DNA from: Pseudomonas paeninsulae
Lineage (GTDB): Bacteria; Pseudomonadota; Gammaproteobacteria; Pseudomonadales; Pseudomonadaceae
Reading direction: 5' to 3'
DNA length: 64,000 nucleotides
Assembly (NCBI RefSeq): GCF_035621475.1
Contig: NZ_CP141799.1
Coordinates: 4,142,501-4,206,500, forward strand
Of the stretch, positions 56,744-64,000 are shown one piece after another (position 1 is the first letter of the stretch; each line of letters begins with the position of its first letter). The notes under the pieces were generated by a model. That model did no database searches. It was given only the letters and a program-made list of their open reading frames with translations, and was not told the origin of the DNA. The position numbers and the translations under genes were made by a program.

Positions 56744-57838
56744 TTACGGCTTATGCGGTCGCGACAGGAACTCATGGGACTGCATTTCGAGCAACCGGCT
56801 CAGGGTGCGCTGGAACTCGAAATTCAGGCGACCGCCCTTATAGAGGTCTTTCAACTCGACTTCGGCGGAAATGATCAGCTTGACGTTGCGATCGTAGAAC
56901 TCGTCCACCAAATTGATGAAGCGCCGCGCCATATCGTCCGTATGCACGTCCATCTGTTCGACATTGGCCAGCAACACCGCGTGGAATATCTTGCCCAGCT
57001 CGATGTAATCGTTCTGACTGCGCGGACCGTCGCACAGCTCGCGAAACTCGAACCAACCTACGTCATCGCCGATCTTACGCGCGGTCAGGCTGCGGTTCTC
57101 GATCATCAAAGCCTCGTGCTCCTGCACCACACAGTGCTCGGGCAACAGGCTTCTGAAGCTCTTTTCCAGACTCGCTTCGGCCGCCGCATCCAGCGGCCAA
57201 TGAAACAGCTCGGCCTGCTCCAGCGCGCGTAGACGGTAATCGATACCGCTGTCGACGTTGACGATCTCGGTGTGTTCTTTGAGCAAGGCGATAGCCGGCA
57301 GGAAGCGCGCACGCTGCAAGCCATCCTTGTATAGGCCATCCGGCACTATGTTGGAGGTCGCCACCAGACTCACACCGTTCTTGAACAACTCCTCGAGCAG
57401 AGTGGCGAGGATCATCGCATCGGTGATGTCGGAGACGAAGAATTCGTCGAAGCAGATCACCCGCGCCTCGTCGGCAAAACGCTGGCCGATGATCACCAGC
57501 GGATTCTTCTCGCCTTTGAGGGTGCGCATTTCTTCGTGCACGCGCTTCATGAAGCGGTGGAAGTGCGTGCGCACCTTGCGCTCGAACGGCAACGAATCGA
57601 AGAATGTATCGACCAGGTAAGTCTTGCCGCGACCCACCCCGCCCCAGAAGTACAGGCCCTTGACCGGCCCCTGCGGCTTTCTGCTGAACAGCTTGCCAAA
57701 TACCCCGGACGTACCCTTTTCAGCCGCGACCAAGTCGTCGTATAGGCGCTGCAGGTGACGCACCGCTGTTTCCTGGGCCGCATCGTGGAAAAATTCGGGC
57801 CGTTCGAGATCGGCCTGGTAGCGCGCAAGGGGAGTCAT
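56744..57838 (-). CDS. zapE: Cell division ATPase ZapE (AFG1-like)
   Basis: The 364-residue AAA-type ATPase has Walker A GGVGRGKTYLVD and Walker B VICFDEFFVSD. LVATSNIVPDGLYKDGLQR is the sensor region, and the C-terminus has RFINLVDEFYDRNVKLI. In E. coli it binds FtsZ under stress and low oxygen. It is separated from trpS by a terminator. Length is normal. Confidence 0.93.
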   Translation of the reverse strand: MTPLARYQADLERPEFFHDAAQETAVRHLQRLYDDLVAAEKGTSGVFGKLFSRKPQGPVKGLYFWGGVGRGKTYLVDTFFDSLPFERKVRTHFHRFMKRVHEEMRTLKGEKNPLVIIGQRFADEARVICFDEFFVSDITDAMILATLLEELFKNGVSLVATSNIVPDGLYKDGLQRARFLPAIALLKEHTEIVNVDSGIDYRLRALEQAELFHWPLDAAAEASLEKSFRSLLPEHCVVQEHEALMIENRSLTARKIGDDVGWFEFRELCDGPRSQNDYIELGKIFHAVLLANVEQMDVHTDDMARRFINLVDEFYDRNVKLIISAEVELKDLYKGGRLNFEFQRTLSRLLEMQSHEFLSRPHKP

Positions 57839-57861
57839 ATTCGTTAGCCGGGCAAGTAAAA

Positions 57862-57889
57862 CGGGGGCGTAACTTTAACGACGCCCCCG
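57862..57889 (-). terminator. Rho-independent terminator of trpS
   Basis: A perfect 9-bp stem CGGGGGCGT / ACGCCCCCG with a 10-nt loop is followed on the minus strand by TTTT. A degenerate GATGGG/CCCATC inverted repeat also lies at 57948-57973. Confidence 0.75.
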
Positions 57890-58026
57890 CAACTTGGCAA
57901 TCGGCCAGCAGCGCTGACTGGCGGAAATCCGACTATTGCATGGGCAGGATGGGGTGAGCCAGAGATACCCATCATCGAACGGCATGGGCATCACTACGCT
58001 CAATCGGCTCTATGCTCTGAAATGAA

Positions 58027-59406
58027 TCACGCTCTCTTTGAGGATGCCGACATGCGCTCAATCTGCTTGAGACTCTCAACTAGTTTCTGCCGTAGCTCTT
58101 CATCTTGGTTAATACGAGAATTAACCGACATCAAAGCAGTCACAAAATGCTCGCTAAGCAGTTTTTCCTGGAGATTGGTAATTGCCTGAACAACTTCAGC
58201 AACCCCCCCTGTTTCTAGCTCTTTTTTGGCCGCCCCAGCTTCTCTACCGTCACCAAACGGTCGAGAAAGCAACACCTCTTCACCATCAGCGCTCAGCAGA
58301 CGGAAGCGAAAGCTGCCGTCTTCGTCGCGAAAGCTGACGAACCGCGCGCTCTTGCTCGCCTTCTTCTTGCCGCTCTCGGCACCGATGGGCTGGCTGCGGA
58401 ACGAACGCAGACCAACCGCCTCGCGCAGCTCGCCAAGGAAGGGCGTGGCAATCCTGCGCGCCCTGGCCGCTCCGGCCAGCAGAATATCTTCCAACTCGGC
58501 GGGCTTTTCGATCAGGGCGTGATAACGCTCACGCGCCTCGCCCAACTCGGCCTCGAGCAGCTGAAACAATTGCTGCTTGGCTTCACCCCAGGCCAGCCCC
58601 TTGATCAGCTCGGCGCGAAAATCCGCCTGCTGGGTCGGTGCGGCGAAGGCCTGATACAGGGTAAACAGATGGGAGCTATCCGGATCCTTGGGTTCGCCGG
58701 GCAGCCTGGAGTCGGTAACGATGCGCGCAATCGCATCCTTGAGCTGTTTGGCGCTGCCGAACAGCGGAATGGTGTTGTCATAGCTCTTGCTCATCTTGCG
58801 CCCGTCCAGGCCCGGCAGAGTCGCTACATCTTCCTCGATCACCGCCTCAGGCAGGGTGAACAGCTCCTTGCCCTGGCCGAACAGGTGGTTAAAGCGCTGG
58901 GCGATATCGCGAGCCATTTCCACGTGCTGGATCTGGTCGCGACCGACCGGCACCTTGTGCGCATTGAACATCAGGATGTCTGCGGCCATCAGCACCGGGT
59001 AGCTGAACAAGCCCATGGTGACACCGGCATCTGCGTCCTCGCCCTGCTCGACATTCTTGTCCACCGACGCCTTGTAGGCATGCGCACGATTGAGCAGACC
59101 TTTACCCGCAACACAGCTGAGCAGCCAGCACAGCTCGGGGATCTCCGGAATATCGGACTGACGGTAGAAGGTCGCCCGGCTCACATCAAGACCGCAGGCC
59201 AGCCAAGTCGCCGCGATCTCCAGGCGCGAGCGCTGGATCCGCGCTGGATCATCACACTTGATCAGTGCGTGGTAATCGGCGAGAAAATAGAAGGAGTCTG
59301 CATCGGCTGCGCGACTGGCGACTATCGCCGGGCGGATGGCGCCGGCGTAGTTGCCGAGATGCGGGGTGCCGGTGGTGGTTATGCCGGTAAGGATACGAGT
59401 GGTCAT
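58027..59406 (-). CDS. trpS: Tryptophanyl-tRNA synthetase with C-terminal extension
   Basis: The 459-residue product has the class I core (about 1-335) with HIGH-equivalent [11 protein letters not shown] and [10 protein letters not shown]. Beyond the core is an extension of about 120 residues. Its part [20 protein letters not shown] looks like a DUF1508/YegP unit, and the last helix is Lys/Glu/Gln rich. Typical TrpS is about 330-350 residues, so this is the long Pseudomonas-type enzyme. The role of the extension is unknown. It lies 23 bp after the hydrolase gene. Confidence 0.93.
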   Translation of the reverse strand: MTTRILTGITTTGTPHLGNYAGAIRPAIVASRAADADSFYFLADYHALIKCDDPARIQRSRLEIAATWLACGLDVSRATFYRQSDIPEIPELCWLLSCVAGKGLLNRAHAYKASVDKNVEQGEDADAGVTMGLFSYPVLMAADILMFNAHKVPVGRDQIQHVEMARDIAQRFNHLFGQGKELFTLPEAVIEEDVATLPGLDGRKMSKSYDNTIPLFGSAKQLKDAIARIVTDSRLPGEPKDPDSSHLFTLYQAFAAPTQQADFRAELIKGLAWGEAKQQLFQLLEAELGEARERYHALIEKPAELEDILLAGAARARRIATPFLGELREAVGLRSFRSQPIGAESGKKKASKSARFVSFRDEDGSFRFRLLSADGEEVLLSRPFGDGREAGAAKKELETGGVAEVVQAITNLQEKLLSEHFVTALMSVNSRINQDEELRQKLVESLKQIERMSASSKRA

Positions 59407-59429
59407 GGCTATCGCTTATAAGGCTGCAA

Positions 59430-60065
59430 TCAGTTCGAAAGGCGCGGCAACAGCAGATCCTTGAGATCGGTCAGCTTGCCGTGAAAAAAGTGGCCGCATT
59501 CTGCCACTTTCAGCAGCTCATGGGCACGCCCCAAGCCGGCGGACCAAGCATAAACCGCCTGCGGATCGATCACTTCATCGGCCTCGGGCTGGATCAGCGT
59601 CAGCGGGCAGCGCTGCGCCGGCGGATTCTCGGCAGTCAGCCGACTGACCGCTGGTGCCACCATGCATAAATGCGCTAGCTCCACGCCTTGATGCTCCAGG
59701 CGTCCGCCGAGGCTGGCGGCGACAAAGCCACCGAAGGAAAAGCCCAGCAGGGTCAGGGGCAGCTGCGGGTAGTGCTTGCGCAGCCAATGGGCCACCACCT
59801 CCGCGTCATCCACCTCGCCACTGTGCATGTCATGGCTACCGGCACTGGCGCCGACACCCCGATAATTGAAACGCAGGGTAGCCAGACCGGCATCACGGGC
59901 GGTGCGCTGCAGGGTCGAGACGACTTTGTTGAGCATGGTTCCACCCTGCGCCGGATTGGGGTGGCAGATCAGCGCAACGCCGCGCGCGTCGGCCACATTG
60001 AGAGACAGGGCTTCCAGCTGGCCGCAGGGGCCATCGATAAAAACAGGGGTTTCGCGGGTGAGCAA
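59430..60065 (-). CDS. Alpha/beta-hydrolase (COG2945 type)
   Basis: The 211-residue protein has nucleophile elbow GFSFGG (Ser), an acid in QPEADEVIDP and His in AECGHFFHGKL. NYRGVGASAG and HPNPAQGGTM are family signatures. It is a probable esterase of unknown substrate. The start is TTG at 60065 after GGAG with a 7-nt gap; no nearer ATG retains the N-terminal strand. It probably shares a transcript with trpS. Confidence 0.85.
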   Translation of the reverse strand: MLTRETPVFIDGPCGQLEALSLNVADARGVALICHPNPAQGGTMLNKVVSTLQRTARDAGLATLRFNYRGVGASAGSHDMHSGEVDDAEVVAHWLRKHYPQLPLTLLGFSFGGFVAASLGGRLEHQGVELAHLCMVAPAVSRLTAENPPAQRCPLTLIQPEADEVIDPQAVYAWSAGLGRAHELLKVAECGHFFHGKLTDLKDLLLPRLSN

Positions 60066-60205
60066 CGGTGAACTCCGTGACCTCTTAGAGGGTCGACTCG
60101 TCTAGCTGACAGCCTGCGCCGCACACACTTCGGCATCGCATTGCGGTATACAGCGCAGGTTCCAGCCGTTAACGTAAAGCAAAGCCGTTTAGAGAGGAAG
60201 GACTC

Positions 60206-60649
60206 GTGGAACAGACGCTCACAGCCTGGTTGCTACCGGCCATCACCCTGGTAGCCGGCATCGCCATCGGCTTCCTGATTGCTCGCCTTGCGCCCAATGC
60301 AGCCCCCGGCCGCACACAACGCCAGTTGGACGAGATCCAGGAACGCTTCGACACCTACCAAAGCGAAGTGGTAACCCACTTCAACACCACTGCCAATCTG
60401 GTGAAGAAGCTCACCCAGAGCCATCAGGACGTGCAACAACACCTCTCCGAAGGGGCCAACCGCCTGGCACTCGACGAACTGACCCGCCAGCGCCTGCTCG
60501 CCAGCCTGCACGCAGAAGACGGCGGCAGCGAACGACGCGAGCGCTTGAAGCCTCCGGCGTCCCAGGAAATGCCCAAGGACTATGCGCCGAAAAGCGCCGA
60601 TGTACCGGGCATGCTCGACGAAAGCTACGGCCTGAAGAACAAACGCTGA
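60206..60649 (+). CDS. YhcB/ZapG-type inner-membrane coiled-coil protein (DUF1043)
   Basis: This 147-residue protein has one N-terminal membrane helix (about 8-28, LPAITLVAGIAIGFLIARL). A coiled coil with LDEIQERFDTYQSEVVTHFN follows, then a Pro/Ala-rich tail. E. coli YhcB/ZapG coordinates cell-envelope growth and division. It starts at GTG 60206 with GAGGAAGG upstream. Confidence 0.88.
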   Translation: MEQTLTAWLLPAITLVAGIAIGFLIARLAPNAAPGRTQRQLDEIQERFDTYQSEVVTHFNTTANLVKKLTQSHQDVQQHLSEGANRLALDELTRQRLLASLHAEDGGSERRERLKPPASQEMPKDYAPKSADVPGMLDESYGLKNKR

Positions 60650-60851
60650 GCGCACTCGGAGCCGGCTGACACTCAACCCGGCCCAACAAAAAGCTCGGTA
60701 CTGGTTAAGCTGCAACTCGCGGTTGCTACCTGCTGCATAGGCATGCGTTGCCCTGCACGAGTGGCCGGGTGGCGTTCCGCTTCAGCCGCCCCCCCCCCTA
60801 CACAAAGGCTATGGCGCCCATAAGTGCTCACAACTGCTAATTGGCACATAG

Positions 60852-60891
60852 CTAACAAAAAGCCCCGCTCAAGAGCGGGGCTTTTTGTTAG
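60852..60891. terminator. Bidirectional terminator between yhcB and cysNC
   Basis: A perfect 19-bp stem with a 2-nt AA loop has a GCCCCGCTC core and flanking AAAAA/TTTTT. It ends both yhcB (+) and cysNC (-). Upstream (60650-60851) no gene is seen; a run of nine C residues lies at 60789-60797. Confidence 0.9.
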
Positions 60892-60903
60892 GCGTACGAT
60901 CCG

Positions 60904-62805
60904 TTAGATCGCGCCGCGCTCACGCAACAACGCCAACACCTGCCTGACGCTCTCTTCCAGCGACAGGCTTTGGGTGTCGATTACCAGGTCGGCATCCAGC
61001 GGCACGTCATAGGGGAATGACAGACCGGGGATATTGTCGCCAGCCGCCGCGTACAAGCCCTGAGGGTCACGCTCGGCACAGACCTGCGGAGAAGCCTGCA
61101 CATAGACGGTGATCAACCGCTCGGCACCGAGCAGCGCCTTGGCCTGTTCACGGCCTTCGGCATCCGGGGCAACGAAAGCCGCCAGGGTCAGCAGGCCGGC
61201 CTCGTTGAACTGACGCGCCACATGGGCAGCACGCCGCCAGTTCTCGGTACGTCCGGTGCGATCCTGCGGCAAGCCCTTGTTCAGGTCATGCCGCAGGTTC
61301 TGGCCATCGAGCACATAGACCGCGCGGCCTATGTCGAACAGCTTGCGCTCCACTGCGTAGGCCAGGGTGCTCTTGCCGGCGCCGGACAGACCGCTGAACA
61401 GCACGGTGGCAGGCTGTTGGCCGAAGCGCGCGGCGCGCTCTTCGGTCGACACGTGAGCCAGCTTGCCGTGATGACCATCGGCACGTTGCACACCGACCGG
61501 GTCGGCGATGATCATGCCGGCACCCACGGTGCCGTTGGTCAAGCGATCGATAATGATGAACGAGCCGGTGGTGCGGTTGTGCGCATAGCCGTCCAGGGCG
61601 ATGGGCGCATCTAGGGCCACTCGCACCTGACCGATCTCGTTCAGGTGCAAGCTGCTCGCCGGGCCATGCTCCAGGGTGTTCACATCAACCCGGTGGGTGA
61701 TGCTGGCAATCGAGGCCGGCACATAGCTGGTGGCACGCTTGATGTCGTATTTCTTGCCCGGCAGCATCGGCTCTTCGGCCATCCACACCAGCATGGCGTC
61801 GAAGCTGTCGACCACCTGCGGGCGGTTGTCGGCATGCACCAGCATGTCGCCACGCGATACGTCGATCTCGTCTTCCAGGGTCAGGGTAATCGCCTGGCCT
61901 GGACCGGCATGCTCCAGTTCGCCGTCATAGGTGACGATGGACTTGACCTTGCTGCCCTTGCCAGACGGCAACACCACCACCTCGTCGCCCTTGCGCACGA
62001 TGCCGCTGGCCAGGGTGCCGGCGAAGCCGCGGAAGTTCAGATTGGGACGGTTGACGTACTGCACCGGGAAACGCAGGTCGGTGAAATTGCGGTCACCGGC
62101 GACTTCCACGGTTTCGAGGATTTCCATTAGTGACTGACCGTCATACCAAGGCGAACGCTCGCTCTTGTTGACTACGTTGTCGCCCTTGAGCGCCGACATC
62201 GGCACGAAGTGCAGCGAGCTCGGCTTGAGCGCGATACCTTCGGCGAACTTCAGGTAATCGGCCGTGATCTGCTCGAATACGCCCTGATCGAAGTCCTTCA
62301 GGTCCATCTTGTTGATGGCCACGACTATGTGTTTGATACCCAGCAGCGAGGCGATGAAGCTGTGCCGTTTGGTCTGGGTCTGCACGCCATAACGGGCATC
62401 GATCAGGATGATCGCCAGATCGCAGGTGGACGCACCGGTGGCCATATTACGGGTGTACTGCTCATGGCCGGGGGTATCGGCAATGATGAACTTGCGCTTG
62501 GTGGTACTGAAGTAGCGGTAGGCCACATCGATGGTGATGCCTTGCTCGCGCTCGGCTTGCAGGCCGTCGACCAGCAGCGCCAGATCCACCTCTTCGCCGG
62601 TGGTACCGGACTTCTTCGAGTCGCGGGTAATGGCTTCCATATGATCTTCGTAGATCATCTTGGAATCGTGGAGCAGACGGCCGATCAGGGTACTTTTGCC
62701 GTCGTCGACGTTGCCGCAGGTGAGAAAGCGCAGCAAATCCTTGCGTTCGTGCTGGGCCAGGTAGGCGAGGATGTCCTCGCTGATCAGATCGGATTGGTGC
62801 GACAT
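60904..62805 (-). CDS. cysNC: Fused sulfate adenylyltransferase large subunit / APS kinase
   Basis: The 633-residue protein has a CysN GTPase half (about 1-440) with G1 [10 protein letters not shown]3 DTPGHEQ and G4 NKMD. The CysC APS kinase half (about 455-633) has P-loop GLSGAGKST. It drives ATP sulfurylase by GTP hydrolysis and phosphorylates APS to PAPS. The ATG at 62805 is 1 nt after the cysD stop. A fused form is usual in Pseudomonas, unlike separate E. coli cysN and cysC. Confidence 0.95.
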   Translation of the reverse strand: MSHQSDLISEDILAYLAQHERKDLLRFLTCGNVDDGKSTLIGRLLHDSKMIYEDHMEAITRDSKKSGTTGEEVDLALLVDGLQAEREQGITIDVAYRYFSTTKRKFIIADTPGHEQYTRNMATGASTCDLAIILIDARYGVQTQTKRHSFIASLLGIKHIVVAINKMDLKDFDQGVFEQITADYLKFAEGIALKPSSLHFVPMSALKGDNVVNKSERSPWYDGQSLMEILETVEVAGDRNFTDLRFPVQYVNRPNLNFRGFAGTLASGIVRKGDEVVVLPSGKGSKVKSIVTYDGELEHAGPGQAITLTLEDEIDVSRGDMLVHADNRPQVVDSFDAMLVWMAEEPMLPGKKYDIKRATSYVPASIASITHRVDVNTLEHGPASSLHLNEIGQVRVALDAPIALDGYAHNRTTGSFIIIDRLTNGTVGAGMIIADPVGVQRADGHHGKLAHVSTEERAARFGQQPATVLFSGLSGAGKSTLAYAVERKLFDIGRAVYVLDGQNLRHDLNKGLPQDRTGRTENWRRAAHVARQFNEAGLLTLAAFVAPDAEGREQAKALLGAERLITVYVQASPQVCAERDPQGLYAAAGDNIPGLSFPYDVPLDADLVIDTQSLSLEESVRQVLALLRERGAI

Positions 62806-62806
62806 A

Positions 62807-63724
62807 TCAAAAGTACCCCTGACGTTTTTTCTCTTCCATGGAGCCTGCACCATCGTGGTCGATGACCCGGCCCTGGCGCTCGGAAGTACGGGCCAGGAGC
62901 ATTTCCTGAATGATGTCGGTCAAGGTAGTCGCAGTGGACTCCACCGCGCCGGTCAGCGGATAGCAGCCGAGGGTGCGGAAACGCACCATCTTCTTGGTGA
63001 TGCGGGCTTTCTCTTCATCGCTCAGGTGCTCGAGGATGCGTTCGTCGTCGATCATGATCAACGTACCGTCTTTCTCGATCACTTCGCGCTCGGCGGCGAA
63101 GTACAGCGGCACTATCGGGATCTGTTCCAGGTAGATGTACTGCCAGATGTCCAGCTCGGTCCAGTTGGACAGCGGGAACACGCGGATCGACTCGCCCTTT
63201 TTGACGTTGCCGTTGTACACATCCCACAGCTCGGGGCGCTGGTTTTTCGGGTCCCAGCGGTGCTTGCTGTCGCGGAAGGAGTACACGCGTTCCTTGGCCC
63301 GGGACTTCTCTTCGTCACGCCGCGCGCCACCGAAGGCCGCATCGAAACCGTATTTATCCAGTGCCTGCTTGAGGCCCTCGGTCTTCATCACGTCGGTGTG
63401 CTTGGCACTGCCGTAGGTGAAGGGATTCATGTCCTGCGCCACGCCATCCGGATTGGTGTGGGTGATCAGGTCCAGGCCATACTCGCTGACCATCTTCTCG
63501 CGGAAGCTGTACATCTCCTGAAATTTCCAGCGCGTGTCGATGTGCATCACCGGGAACGGCAGCTTGCCGGGAAAGAACGCCTTACGTGCCAGGTGCAGCA
63601 TCACGGCGGAGTCTTTACCGATGGAATAGAGCATTACCGGGTTATCGAATTCGGCGGCCACTTCACGAATGATGTGGATACTTTCCGCCTCCAGCTGTTT
63701 CAGGTGGGTCAGTTTATCGAGCAT
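62807..63724 (-). CDS. cysD: Sulfate adenylyltransferase small subunit CysD
   Basis: The 305-residue PP-loop ATP pyrophosphatase has the [17 protein letters not shown] motif and [16 protein letters not shown]. It makes APS from sulfate and ATP with CysN. It heads the cysD-cysNC operon, which is expected to be controlled by CysB. Confidence 0.97.
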   Translation of the reverse strand: MLDKLTHLKQLEAESIHIIREVAAEFDNPVMLYSIGKDSAVMLHLARKAFFPGKLPFPVMHIDTRWKFQEMYSFREKMVSEYGLDLITHTNPDGVAQDMNPFTYGSAKHTDVMKTEGLKQALDKYGFDAAFGGARRDEEKSRAKERVYSFRDSKHRWDPKNQRPELWDVYNGNVKKGESIRVFPLSNWTELDIWQYIYLEQIPIVPLYFAAEREVIEKDGTLIMIDDERILEHLSDEEKARITKKMVRFRTLGCYPLTGAVESTATTLTDIIQEMLLARTSERQGRVIDHDGAGSMEEKKRQGYF

Positions 63725-63777
63725 GGTTACTCACGATTTGCAGTGTGATTGGGCCGGAGGGCCGTGGACGATGGCGC

Positions 63778-63833
63778 ACTCTAGCACAGCATCCGCTTCT
63801 AATCAGGAGGCCAACTAGATCAAAACGATCTAG
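63778..63833 (-). promoter_or_regulatory. cysD upstream region with inverted repeat
   Basis: On the minus strand a weak -10 TAGAGT (63778-63783) lies 54 bp upstream of cysD with a poor -35 (CTGATT, 17-nt spacer), as expected of an activator-dependent promoter. A perfect inverted repeat CTAGATC AAAAC GATCTAG (63815-63833) lies further up, in the position where CysB would bind. That link is inference. Confidence 0.4.
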
Positions 63834-63866
63834 CTTTATACCCGCTGATTCGGGCATCCACGGACA

Positions 63867-64000
63867 TCAGATTGGATTGGGACAGTCGATAAACAGGTGT
63901 TCGATGGCAAACCGACGCGCCAGGTAATCACCCAGCGCCTGCACGCCATACCGCTCGGTGGCATGGTGGCCCGCGGCGATAAAGCTGATGCCATTCTCGC
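63867..64000 (-). CDS. Nif3-family dinuclear-metal protein (3' end only)
   Basis: Only the last 43 residues are present, with [18 protein letters not shown], the conserved metal-site end of NIF3/YbgI proteins. The stop is TGA at 63867-63869. The gene begins to the right of the window. Function is uncertain; the fold binds two metal ions, and E. coli YbgI is a relative. Confidence 0.9.
   Translation of the reverse strand, partial: ENGISFIAAGHHATERYGVQALGDYLARRFAIEHLFIDCPNPI

Noticed and set aside
59476..59492. GTGAAAAAAGTGG as a third ColR box
   Set aside because: It is inside the alpha/beta-hydrolase coding sequence and lacks the upstream half of the motif.
60789..60797. Run of nine C as a phase-variation tract
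   Set aside because: It lies in an intergenic stretch with no gene or promoter it would switch.

Overview
The window is about 64 kb of a GC-rich gamma-proteobacterial chromosome, almost certainly Pseudomonas sensu lato. The gene order groES-fxsA-hugZ, then yajQ, an SpeedyGGDEF-type response regulator and panE, then argJ, secA, dciA, lpxC and the full dcw cluster, then rnpB, rsmI-lpoA-yraN-diaA-dolP, sspBA-petABC-rpsI-rplM, and trpS and cysD-cysNC, matches what I recall of Pseudomonas chromosomes. No IS, prophage, CRISPR array, tRNA or rRNA gene was seen. It reads as core genome, with one locally variable envelope-stress block (about 10.0-16.8 kb).

Layout: 0-2.6 kb holds the groES 5' end with a sigma-32-like promoter, fxsA, a HugZ-family protein and an SDR. 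2.7-8.9 kb holds mscS, yajQ, a degenerate-GGDEF response regulator, panE, a PAS sensor kinase and a PduO-type adenosyltransferase. 9.0-16.8 kb holds an RluA-type pseudouridine synthase and the colRS locus: dgkA, an InaA-type kinase and a methyltransferase downstream on the minus strand, with an LtaS-like alkaline-phosphatase-fold transferase and a PAP2 phosphatase divergent on the plus strand. 16.7-25.3 kb holds an AEC transporter, a Nudix/ThiE fusion, a GST, argJ, secA, an M23 peptidase and dciA. 25.3-43.2 kb is the complete division and cell wall cluster on the minus strand, read mraZ-rsmH-ftsL-ftsI-murE-murF-mraY-murD-ftsW-murG-murC-ddlB-ftsQ-ftsA-ftsZ-lpxC. 43.4-49.3 kb holds rnpB, rsmI, lpoA, yraN, diaA/gmhA-like, dolP, sspB and sspA. 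49.4-53.1 kb holds petABC and rplM-rpsI. 53.3-64 kb holds an aldo/keto reductase, an acyl-CoA dehydrogenase with a divergent GlxA-type regulator, zapE, trpS with an extra C-terminal domain, an alpha/beta hydrolase, yhcB/zapG, cysNC, cysD and the 3' end of a Nif3-family gene.

How it works together: the dcw cluster is a chain of overlapping or abutting genes that makes lipid II from UDP-MurNAc, flips and polymerises it at the septum and builds the FtsZ ring. lpxC adds lipid A synthesis at its end, and lpoA and the M23 peptidase add peptidoglycan control. The most interesting observation is a pair of 16-bp near-identical elements (14/16 identical, ending in TTTTTTTCAC), one on each side of colRS. 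One lies just upstream of a good -35 for the methyltransferase-inaA-dgkA operon, the other upstream of the LtaS-like/PAP2 operon. They fit the ColR-box consensus as I recall it. Together these genes look like a ColR-controlled envelope modification module that transfers a lipid-derived headgroup and recycles the diacylglycerol by-product. That last step is inference, not seen directly.
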